Below are positions 13,530 to 23,163 of a stretch of DNA of 64,000 bases, piece by piece. Below the pieces are notes generated by a model. That model saw only the letters and a program-made list of their open reading frames with translations, searched no databases and was not told where the DNA came from. The translations under genes and the position numbers were made by a program. Origin of the DNA: Pyrenopolyporus hunteri. Its lineage: Eukaryota > Ascomycota > Sordariomycetes > Xylariales > Hypoxylaceae. Position 1 is the stretch's first letter, and each line of letters opens with the position of its first letter. The stretch is from assembly GCA_902806595.1 (NCBI GenBank), contig CADCXC010000012.1:124001-188000 (forward strand), in the 5' to 3' direction.

Positions 13530-14157
13530 ATTATTAGAGTATATAGATTAGCAGTCCGTTCTGCCGCGAGACATATTGGCTTCTGTAATTGATATGAAAT
13601 TCTTATCGTCATTTTAACTTGTGGCCTAATTTTTAATTTCTAGCTTTCGGATCGTATCGCTGAAGGACGCCGAGTGTATAGTATAGTCTGAAAGGAGCAC
13701 TTCTTAATACTTAGATTTTGGCTACGAATTCGGTCCTTCATCGCATTGAACGAAGACGAAACCCTCGCGGCGATGGTGAGCTTTCGTAGATAGGAAATGG
13801 ACGCAATAGATACTATCGCACGACGTATCGGCAAATCGCATTAACTCGAGATAATGCGGATCCGATTCGTATTTGATTTATTCAACCCGAATTGGCAATA
13901 TTCCAATGGGAATATGCAGTGCGCAGCTATATACGTAAATGCGAATGTGGTTTAATTGTCAGGGGAGATAAATCATGATTCTCGTGAACGTCCTTGAGCA
14001 AACGGTGCGAGATCTATCTGAGATCACATGACAAGTCATATGATAAAATACTATCTAATACGTAGGTACCTAGGTACCGTACCTGGCGAATTTCATAAAA
14101 GGTGGGGCATATTAAAAGGGATATAGTGCATAATAGCGTATAGTATTTCATTGATAA
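13530..14157. other. Intergenic between FAD oxidase and tRNA-Leu
   Basis: No gene seen. Around 14063-14085 it contains overlapping TAGGTACCTAGGTACC palindromes, one of several such CCTAGGTA clusters in the window. Confidence 0.5.
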
Positions 14158-14256
14158 GGCAAGATGGCCGAGTTGGTTATGGCGTGAGGTTAAGGCTACC
14201 TTAACACCTGATTCCTCATGGAGCAATCCGCGTGGGTTCAAGTCCCACTCTTGTCA
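14158..14256 (+). tRNA. tRNA-Leu (anticodon AAG) with intron
   Basis: A class II cloverleaf can be folded by eye. The acceptor stem GGCAAGA pairs with TCTTGTC, followed by discriminator A. The D arm is GCC/GGC, the anticodon stem TGAGG/CCTCA, the long variable arm has a GGA/TCC stem, and the T arm GTGGG-TTCAAGT-CCCAC is perfect. The anticodon loop TTAAGG puts AAG at 14192-14194. An intron of about 17 nt (14196-14212) follows position 37, the canonical site for nuclear tRNA introns. CCA is not encoded, as expected. Confidence 0.92.
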
Positions 14257-16274
14257 TATTCAATTTTTGTCGCTTTTTTCCATTTCTACATCCCTTCGTA
14301 AATCCATACCGGATACAATTACGTAGGCACTCTTCGGGGACCCTCGTCGGTGACTTTCGTTGGTGGGTGCCTCTCTTTTTTAATGATTATTTTCCCCATT
14401 CAAACACAGTGCCGCCTATCACGTTGATACTAATTTGGTGCGCCTAACAGCAGCTCACCCGTATCGTTGGTATAAACGTGGTGGTTGGCGATGAACGAAC
14501 GGACGGTGTATCCGAGCCATAGAACGGACGACTGAGGTTGCAATTCTTTGCTGCTTTTCTTCATTCTCGGTCCACTCTTAACCATGGGTGCAGAACCCGG
14601 CAACGGGGCAGATACATGTGGCACCCATGTTCGATCCTTAAATACGGTGTCCTTCTCCGCCGTAGTCGTCTCCCGTCGTCGTGGTCTCCTCGAACCGATG
14701 CCATCAGCCCTTCTAGACTTTTTCCAATTCCCAAGAAACTGATTCTTGGCGCAATATACGGACGGTCCCTTTGTCTTCTGGGTCGTGTCTCCAGAAGACC
14801 CGAGCTGGCGGCGCGGGAATGCCGAGAATAGAAACGCCATTTATCCATTAGGGGTACGGTGCCTTAATAACGTCGATTGGTTCCCGAAGACCAGGTCCTT
14901 CATCAAATACTCGGCCCAAGACGTCATAACTGCAGCACTTGGTATTCCCCGGCGTAGCTGTTGTCCCGTGGTTGGCTATAGTACGTTGGTAGCAAGTTTG
15001 ACTAGTGTACCGGGGAGCGAGTACACATTGCCCACGGCGTTGAAAATAGGTTGAGTAAAACGGTCACACGCGTAGCCTGACCGTCCCGTGGACGCTCCGA
15101 GGCTCAAGTTCGGAGGAGGCGGGGGATCGATAATTTAGCGACGATGCTTACCCCTGATTTAAATTGAAAGACGAAAACCTTCGAATAAGTCGGTACGCTA
15201 ACTAGAAATAATGGGCCTGTTGCTCCTGTCGGGCGCCAACTCCCCAAACCTCAACTGTGTAGTGTTTGGATATCGGTTTTGGCATACATCGTCTAAGTAA
15301 TTCCTTTCTGTAAAGCGGTTATCCTTAAGATGTGCCGTTCGCGATTGGCTTACAAGCCACGCAGGGTAACATTCGCATATGATAATGAACACATAATAAT
15401 GTTCGTTTAGGTAAACTGCATATGCGTCCAAGGACCCCGAATCTACTAGTTAGGCAAATGATATATTGCCCGCTCTGAAGATCGTCCCGTTACAGCTCAC
15501 CCTAGCATTCCCATTCTGTCTGGTTGGCCAGCGCCGCTTATACCACTCCTTAAGACTCATATTAACACAGCTTCGCTAGAGTCTGATTCGCTGGGTCGTT
15601 GGTAGGAACGGGGAAATATAGGTATTAATATAGGTAGGTAAGAAGTCTGTGTATATCTATCAACCCAGGGTATAGGTTAGAAAAAAATAGGTTTACTGGA
15701 TAAAGCTTAGCAACCTCTCAGGCCGGTCGATGCCAACGCAGAAGGGTAACCTCAAACCACATTCACACTCAAGAACAACTGTTGAATAGGCTGAGACAAC
15801 AGAACGAATAACATGGATCGAAGACGATATATCCGCTTGAGGTAAGTTTTTAGGTAGGCTTTAGGCACAGTTCTCCCAATACACAGCGGCCTATTTACCT
15901 ATTAATGTTCCACGACCGGAAATGTAGTAATCGGGGGAACAGTGGTAACCCACCATAATATATAGTGCATCAGCCACATATATATCCCTCCATACATATC
16001 TCTATACTCTCATAACTTGTGCTGGGAATATTTCATAATGGCAAAGAAATAGACCATAACCAGGTTTCCAGTCTTCTCCCCTAAATTAAAGATATGGATC
16101 ACCTCTCGGCCATCAAACACCTCCCGCGGCCCCACCTCGTTAGATCCGGTCCTCGCACTTGATTCTGTGTGAGGGGGTATATATATTGTCTCTTCTAAAC
16201 CCTAAACTCGGTCCTGAACTTATCGGGATAATCATTCCTACTCTCGCCCTTGACTTATCTATCTACCTTTCATA
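14257..16274. other. Intergenic, no gene seen
   Basis: Two kilobases without a convincing frame. The longest opposing frames (14430-14840) are mutual shadows. The last 120 bases are the promoter of the next gene. Confidence 0.5.
16178..16185 (+). promoter_or_regulatory. Probable TATA box of the small secreted-protein gene
   Basis: TATATATA lies about 97 bases before the start codon at 16275 and is followed by a pyrimidine-rich leader, the usual arrangement of inducible fungal promoters. Confidence 0.5.
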
Positions 16275-16906
16275 ATGTATCCTCTTCTATCACTTGCTGC
16301 GATCTGGAGCCTGCTGGCGTCTCCAGTAACAGCGCAGACCAGACTCAACATAACCGCCGTCGGTGTCCGCAACAGCCGTTCGACGCTTGAATGTTGGCAA
16401 CTCGACGAGGAGTTTGCCTTCACGGACTCGACGGTCCTCCCTAACACCCTTAGCGCCACGTTCGGGGGCCTCTCTAACCTAACTTATACCATTATCCCAC
16501 CCAAGTACGACGCGGGCGTACATAACGCGCCGGCGAATCAGTACGTCCGCCTCTATTCGAAAGTGCCGATTTTAGGATAGCTGCCGCTAACGCGCTCTAC
16601 AGATGGGTAATCTTCGCTAAGGGGATCGGGCGCATTACTCTTCCCGAGGATGACACTTCCTTCACCGGCGAGCCTGGCAAAGAAACCGGCATCGTCTTCG
16701 CCTCTGACACGGTGGAAACCGGCTCCCGGGGCCACGGGTCTGAATTTCCCGGCAGCACGGAGAGTATCCTTCTGCAGATCCCAACCCAAGATAACAAGAT
16801 CCCGGGACACAGCGTACTACATATGGGGCCCTGCGAGGCCGATGAGCTGGATTTTCTACGAATGATATCGGGGCCTCTCGCAAACGTATTGGTGTCTTTA
16901 CGATGA
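16275..16906 (+). CDS. Small secreted protein, possibly cupin-like
   Basis: Two exons, 16275-16540 and 16603-16906, give 189 residues. The joint restores a continuous motif, HNAPANQ then WVIFAKGIGRITLP, which is broken by a stop if the intron is read through. A signal peptide ends near SPVTAQ. The body has beta-strand-like segments: TIIPPKYDAGVHNAP, the Trp-Val strand after the joint, GIVFASDT and SILLQIPT. An HNAP...QW...G pattern, as here, is seen in fungal secreted proteins with a cupin-like beta barrel, but this assignment is inference. The end of the protein, HMGPC and a short tail, is intact. The secreted nature is much better supported than any enzymatic role. Confidence 0.8.
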
Positions 16907-17526
16907 GGAAGTTACATACTAGTCTCCGAAGTGGAGGGATGTGTGGCCACGTATGGAGCGCTTGTCGGAGAGGTAGCGTTTCAACAACCATAACGTAGTA
17001 CGATTAGCCACGGCTTCTCAACGCCCGGCCTTCAAACAATATATGGAGATATATTCCCCCCCTGATATGAGCCAGCTGCTAGCCGTCTCCGTGCCTCCGT
17101 TCCCCCATGTCACCGCTTCGTGTCGTCTGATCCCGAAGCCCCCCTGACAGAATTAAAGCCACCGACACTTTCCAGTCCTTAGCTTCCGCCAATAGAGTTA
17201 CACAGGGGTTGATTCTGAAGGTTCGAGTCTGCATTGTGACATGGGTTATGTCTTTGTGAGCGCTAATCAAGTCCCTAGGCACTTTACCGTCTATATTCTC
17301 TCTTCTTTCACGTGTTTAATTATGCGATCACTAGAGAAAGATATGATATTTTAGGGTATCCTTTATTTGCTTTCTTAACTGCATACAGGATGAAGAACCT
17401 CCACCCACTTTTAGGGGCTAGTGTAAATACCAAGAGAATATAGCCATATATATGAGGATAAATACCCAACCCAGGTGAATAGTCATTATCATTATGCGCC
17501 CCAAAACATATAACGAATAGTTCCGC
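16907..17526. other. Intergenic, no gene seen
   Basis: The 3' flank shared by two convergent genes. No open frame of note. Confidence 0.5.
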
Positions 17527-18807
17527 CTAAAAGGACATATCGCCATCGGCGTTCCTGTTAAATTCACTGTCCGAGGACGTCTGCGATTCCGGGCGATTCA
17601 TGTAAGCTAACAGATGGTCTATATCCATCTGCGTCGACCTCCGATCGTCCACTTCTTCCACTTCCATGTCGTCCGTTTCTTCGCTATTGGGAAGATCCGA
17701 CGGTGTAGGTTTGGTAGTTGCTCGTTGGTTGTCCGAGTCTACGTCGACGGCGGAATCTTTATTATTCTGCCGGTGGAACGGATATGGCTCGTTCTGTAGC
17801 TGGCCCAACAAGTCCATTGAGGGAGGAGCTGGGATAATACCCTGACGGTTAGAGGAGGGCGCTGCGTTTCCACCCTGCATCGCGTTGGAGTGGGATTCGG
17901 CTCTATACACGTCACCCACCCACTCCAAGAAATTCTGCTGAAAGACTGATAACTGGAATCCGGGCGTATTGTCTAAACTTAGGTGGTTAGTCCTAGTAGG
18001 GGATAACTGACTGATGATGTTGGCGGGATAGACTTACATGGGCCTTCAATTTCGTTCTTCGTGTCGGGACCCCATAGTGCGACACATATCTTCTCGTAGC
18101 ATTGCTTCGGGTCGCCTTTGTCCTTCTGGAAATTGAGCAGCCGGTATTCTGCATCCTGGTGCTCGTCCATCCACTCTGCGTCTGACTTCGTCAACTCTTT
18201 CGGTTTCTTATTGCAATTCTTCATGTGCTCCCGTTTCTCCTTGTCCACCTCCTCGATTCTGTTTTTGTTGAATCTCTTCCGGCACCCCTCGCAACCGTTC
18301 CATAGGCAATGTACTCTTCTGATATGTTCCCTGAGAGAGTTGCGTCGTGAGTGAGAAATGTGAATACTGAATAGTGGGTGACCAGGTAAATGGGCACTTA
18401 CGTCAACTTCCCGATATCCTTGAAGCCCACACCTGACGTACACGAGTTCTTGACGTGGATGTAACGAGAGGGATTGTGCTTCCAGAAGGGGCAAGCAAGA
18501 TATGATTGGAGGTTTTCGTTGTCTTTGTCAATCGTCAAATGATCAATATTCGCGAACAAGAATCGAACTACTTCGCCCAAGGGAACTTTCGGGCCTTCCT
18601 GGCAACCACTATACGGTTCGTATTCTATGAGTGGCATGTTGAATGTCTCGGGAAGCCCTCTCCTACGCTATAAGAGTGGGGGGGTAGTAGACTTTCAAGC
18701 GCCGTGAGCTTTACCAGCACTTTCTCTTCACGAGCTCCTTCGGGGAGTTTTCTGTCGAAGAGTTCTCCCACTAGTTTATCGGATACTGGTGGTGTTGGGC
18801 AGCGCAT
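17527..18807 (-). CDS. Degenerate C2H2-type zinc-finger protein of unknown function
   Basis: Four exons (18807-18715, 18667-18402, 18330-18038, 17972-17527) join in phase to 365 residues. Exon 2 carries LACPFWKHNPSRY followed by an S/C-rich turn, and exon 3 carries TEHIRRVHCLWNGCEGCRKRF. Together these match the fungal pattern CPF-x-K-x-P-x-x-Y...C...V-x-EH-x-x-R-x-H...C-x-x-C-x-x-x-F, a zinc-finger-like module found in many uncharacterised ascomycete proteins. Downstream is the conserved D-x-x-W...Y-x-L block, then GPYNTPGF spanning intron 3. The C-terminus is acidic and Ser-rich. The first exon is weakly supported: its frame stays open further upstream to about 18975 with no ATG, so a further 5' exon is possible. 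A regulatory or nucleic-acid-binding role is only inference. Confidence 0.72.
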
Positions 18808-20884
18808 CCACCTCTCGATCCCTCGGTCGCCTCGCTGATCTTCTAGGGAGCTGGTGGAATATACGCTCTCCTGGAACCAGGATATGGACGGGCTATCTTT
18901 AAGTATCAGCGTGACGTCGGCGGACCCATAAACGACGATAGACGAGATCGGGATGTTAACAAGATGTCTAAGCTAACGCAAGACGTCGAATAGGCATTGA
19001 ACCATACCTATTATTAGGAATTTGTCGATTCATTTGGCATTATAGTCCCGTGCCATATAGGTTTGGATTATTAGGAAGGAAGGATAATAGTTAGGATGTG
19101 GGAAGAGAAAAAAGTTGGTTTATATATGTGAGCCCCCTCCTTCAGTAGGTCATCATCGCACTGGCGATTTTGAAATCGCACTTGCGATTCTGAATTGGGC
19201 ATTCCAGCCGCGCATGGAGTCATATGCGACATACGCTAGTTCGAACCATACGTAGCATACGGGCGCATCCATTGCGAGGGATTTAATAAGTAACCCTCCT
19301 TTTCGGTATTTCTATCCCCCTTTTTCGCTGATAGATTGTTGTTACTGGTGAGTTGTTGGGTTAATCAGGGTGTATAGTCTCGGCCCCCTATTCTATAACT
19401 ACCTAGGTAGACAGGTGGGTTAGAGGTTAAGAACAATACTTCGGTCGCATTACTACAGTCTAACAATTAAATTGCTTTTTTATTCTTCTGATAAGTTTAA
19501 GTTTTAGGTTAAGTTTTAGGTTATAGTTTCTCAACATGATGTCAAGTTTAAGAATAAATTCCAAAAATATTATAGTATGTAAGTAGGTGTCGCGGTGTTG
19601 TGCGGTTGCCCAGCCCTGCCAGGCAATCGACAGCGAGCCCTGGGACGGCTTCGCCACCCTACCCGCTGTATACAAAACCGAGGCTCTTCGAGCTGCGCTT
19701 TAGTGTCTCTTCATAGCATTAATAAGATTCATTTCCGGTTTCTGAGAATCCGCCCGTGCCAGTAGGTGAGTAGGCAAGTTAGGGGGTAGAATGAGTCTAA
19801 TGAATGGAACCATACCACACTTTAGGATTCTAGCACAACATCATTTGGAGACGTACTACCTCTTAGTATCTCTCGTTCAGTTACACGGAATATACTGCTC
19901 TTAAGTGTTGCTATTTAATTGAATAGAATATTGAGCTGCCTCGACGTGGACTTATTATTGCGATTTTTTTTGAAAGAAAAGCAAGAGAAAAGAAATAGTA
20001 GAGATATTTTGAATGACTATCTCGATTCTATATATATATCGAGTCTAGCGGCTACCAAACACGAAAAATGAAATAAAAAATGCATGCTGAGGTTGGACTG
20101 ACGTAGAATCGTAATGGATCATTGGTTAGGAGAGGATACTGACTTGACTTGAGCGCTTCGTCGAGGGGAAAGCTTAACAACTCGCGGGGCCAATGAACAA
20201 AGGAGGCAGAGTAAGAGGGGTATGTATGGCCAGGGTTGAAAGGCTTGACGGATTTGGGATTTTCAAAATCGAAATATAAACGACCCGCAAATTGTCTATC
20301 CAAGTGATTTTTACTGGTAGTAGAAACTGCGAATTTTTTGATGTGAATAAATGTAATTCTTAAAACGAGCCGTGTAGAGGGACGGACTTGGACTTTGGGA
20401 AAAGTAATTTCTACAATATGACGTTGATGCAGGCAGGACTTTGCGAAGCGGGGCTCTATGTAGGATCAACAGGGGTGATCTAAGATGTCACGTGTCACAG
20501 TGCTACTTGGCATGTACTTCGCACATGCCTCTTCGTTACATGTTAGGTAAGGCACTGATTCTGCGGTCGCTTACATAATGCTGCTTAGCTTACCTAAGTC
20601 GACGTTATCGGAAAAGGTCCAGGTGTACTTTATCTTTCGTACCCATGTTTCCCATGTTTCCCATGTCCTTGCTCACCAAAGCCCAAGGGGATTCATGATC
20701 ATAAGCCGGCTTGGACCGCACAGATAGAATCGAAGTCATCGCAAAAACCAGATACTTTAAATTCCCGTTAATCCGTCTACCTATACCTACCTACCTATTT
20801 GTCCTGCGATGAGCTACCTCTAATCGGCGACCCCTCCATCAACATCAACACCAACACGAGACGTCGCGGACATCATCAGCCACC
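18808..20884. other. Intergenic with repeat fragments
   Basis: No intact gene. It contains an imperfect tandem repeat at 19154-19192, a possible transposon-derived fragment near 19590-19680, a triple TTTCCCATG repeat near 20645-20668 and a TACC run at 20776-20797. A minus-strand frame at 20052-20303 looks somewhat protein-like but has no start or known motif. Confidence 0.5.
19154..19192 (+). repeat. Imperfect 20-bp tandem repeat with internal palindromes
   Basis: ATCGCACTGGCGATTTTGA is followed by AATCGCACTTGCGATTCTGA. Each unit is itself a near-perfect inverted repeat (AATCGCA/TGCGATT). Confidence 0.75.
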
Positions 20885-21901
20885 ATGGCTACCTCCAACC
20901 TCAATTCCAAGTCCCCTACCATCCGTCGCATACGTACGTCCTAACACAATTTCTCCTTCTTCAGGGGGTATAAACTACCACGACCGTACAACTAACCAAA
21001 CCCCCCCCAAAAAACAGTAAAAGAAGCCGCCGAGCTCTCCACCTCCCCGTCCCCCGACTACACCGCGTCGCCCCTCGAGTCCGACCTCTTCGAATGGCAC
21101 TTCACGCTGCGCGGGCCGCCCAACTCCGCCTTCGCCGACGGCCTGTACCACGGGCGCATCGTGCTCCCGCCGACGTACCCGCTGCGGCCCCCGTCCTTCC
21201 GCTTCACCACGCCGAGCGGGCGGTTCGAGGCCAACCGGGAGATCTGCCTCAGCATCTCGGGCCACCACGAGGAGACGTGGCAGCCGGCGTGGGGGGTGCG
21301 CACGGCGCTCGTCGCCCTGCGCTCCTTCATGGAGACCGACGCCCGCGGCCAGCTCGGCGGCCTGGACACCAGCGACGCGGTGCGCCGCAAGCTGGCCGCT
21401 GCTAGCCCCGCTTGGAAGTGCCCGGTCTGCGCGCGCACGAACGCCGAGATCATGGCCGAGTGCGAGGAGAGGTGCAAGGAGGCCGATGGTGCGGCGAAGG
21501 AGGTCGAGGTCCCGGCTGAGTTGAAGATGGGCTTCCGCGATGAGATGGAGAAGGCTAAGAACGCTGCTGCTGGCGGTAGTGAAGGCGCTAATGGCAGTGC
21601 CGGTGCGGATGCGGATGCAGAGGCTGCGGAACTGGCTGAGGGCTTCGTGCGGACTGCGCCCCTGCGGGATGTTTCGCCCGTGGCAGCACCAGCATCCGCT
21701 CCTGCTCCTAGACCCGCGCAAGGCGTTCCGGTGCCGACAGGAGGTGTATCGACCCACGGTAGAGCAGGGCAAGCTACATCGACATATCACCTGGCACCTG
21801 TGAATCCGAATACGGGAGTGCCGCCGTGGATCGACTACGCTATCGCATCACTGGTTATTCTACTAATCGCGATGGTTATAAAGATCATGATGGGGCGTTA
21901 A
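20885..21901 (+). CDS. ER-membrane ubiquitin-conjugating enzyme E2 (UBE2J/Ubc6 type)
   Basis: Two exons, 20885-20933 and 21018-21901, give 310 residues. The UBC fold occupies roughly residues 12-125: LFEWHFTLRGPP, YHGRIVLPPTYPLRPPSF, then the active-site segment NREICLSISGHHEETWQPAW with Cys93. The HPN position is replaced by TPSGRF, as usual for the J family. A long Ala/Glu-rich linker follows, and the protein ends in a single hydrophobic helix (IDYAIASLVILLIAMVIKI) plus a few residues, a C-terminal tail anchor. Family knowledge: these E2s sit on the ER and work with ERAD E3 ligases. The first half of the coding region is strikingly GC-rich compared with its surroundings. The intron has a CAACTAACC branch region and a C-tract before the CAG. 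Confidence 0.95.
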
Positions 21902-22377
21902 GCGCGGAAAGGGTTACAGACAGGCAGGCAAGCAAGCAATTGTGCATTGGCATTCGGCGTTATTGGCAGGATAAAGGCGTATTGTGTTGCGTTGTGTATT
22001 ACATCGGCACCAGGGACTGATACCAAGAATTGAGTTAGACGTGCACTTTTAAGCCTTTGTGTACCGTCTGTGATCAGTGATGCAGATCTCGTCTCCTGTG
22101 AATCCTTGTGAGCGGAATCCTGGTGTTATTGTGATTTCTAAGTACGACCGTAGGGTTGTTCGAGGCGTGTACGATAGGGAGAAAATGCGCTATGGCAAGC
22201 TGGCTAGGTGGTTTAGTAGCACTAACAACTGTGTGTGCGCTGCTATACCTTATATTAACGCTTCATTACACGAGGAAACGCAATAAATGCTAATCTAGTC
22301 CATGCCTTTCATTATCCTGGATAAAATTAGCAATAAATAACTAAAAATTCAAAATAAAACCAAAAAGGAAAAACACA
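21902..22377. other. 3' flank of the E2 gene up to tRNA-His
   Basis: No gene seen. The short frame at 22077-22286 has no motif. Confidence 0.5.
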
Positions 22378-22475
22378 TGGCGCCAGACGGGATCGAACCG
22401 CCGTTTACACGGATACCGTCTCGGGCCTAGGCCCGCAAACCACAACGTATTGTCCTACCACTAGACGATAGCACC
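22378..22475 (-). tRNA. tRNA-His (anticodon GTG) with intron
   Basis: Read on the minus strand, the acceptor stem GGTGCTA pairs with TGGCGCC (including G-T pairs) with discriminator A. The D arm is GTCT/GGAC, the anticodon stem ATACG pairs with CGTGT, and the T arm is GGCGG-TTCGATC-CCGTC. The loop TTGTGG contains the His anticodon GTG. An intron of about 27 nt (22439-22413) follows position 37 and contains the perfect palindrome CGGGCCTAGGCCCG. A short variable loop (AAAC) makes it class I. The stem choice matters: without removing the intron the anticodon arm has a mismatch. Confidence 0.85.
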
Positions 22476-23163
22476 TTTGGACTTGGTTGAATGCCTTTAG
22501 TACTATTAGATATTATAAACATACCTAGATACCTACCTAGGCAATTGAAAAAGGAAAAAGGGAAAAAAAGAAAAGAAAAAGAAATACTGTAGCTGGTCGC
22601 CTTGTTTTATTAGGTCTCCGGCCCTAGAGCTGTTTGTCGATGGGGCCCGACCCGCTGTGGGCGGCGCGAGGTGGAATTGCTGATTTGGTGAGCCGCCTGG
22701 CTTCGGGTAGTACGGGAGGATGTAGTTTCTGATTTGGATGGGAATGCCGATGGAATATAGGTAGTTATAGGTTGAAGCTGTATTTAGTGCCATCACGGTG
22801 GAATAATGTTACTTAGGCCTGCTAGGTAAACACTGCGAGCCAAGAGGCTCTGGTAGGGGTCATGTAATAAAAACGAAGAGCGCCTCAGAGACCACTCGTC
22901 AGGATTATGATTACCTCCTATGGACATTGACTTCTACCGCCCGACCCTGCAAAAAAGACAAAAATCCAGGCAAGATAAGCCCTAGTAATGCTTCGCAGCA
23001 AAATATATGGTATCGCTTTCCCTTTAAACGCCTTATAATGCACTTCCTTCTGTGTGTGTGAGCCAGCCACAACACACCATGCCACACCATGCCATGCCAT
23101 GATTTCCCCTGGAATGAATCCATGTTAATACAAGTATCAATGCATTAACTCCCTCCCTCAAGC
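22476..23163. other. Intergenic between tRNA-His and the TFIIIC gene
   Basis: Holds AT-rich sequence with a CCTAGGTA-type cluster (about 22520-22545) and an A/G-rich tract at 22545-22585. A minus-strand frame at 22533-22796 has an even composition but no recognisable motif; I do not call it. Confidence 0.45.

Noticed and set aside
14430..14848. Overlapping frames on both strands next to tRNA-Leu
   Set aside because: Mutual shadows without recognisable domains or splice structure.
8124..18807. A biosynthetic gene cluster built around the FAD oxidase and the rhodopsin-domain protein
   Set aside because: No backbone synthase, P450, transporter or pathway regulator is present between or beside them.
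20052..20303. Minus-strand frame with protein-like text (YFDFENPKSVKPF, then VHWPRELLSFPLDEAL)
   Set aside because: No start codon, no upstream exon and no recognised family; could be an exon fragment but not supportable.
22533..22796. Minus-strand frame with even composition beside tRNA-His
   Set aside because: Ends in a low-complexity Phe run from an A/G tract; no motif.
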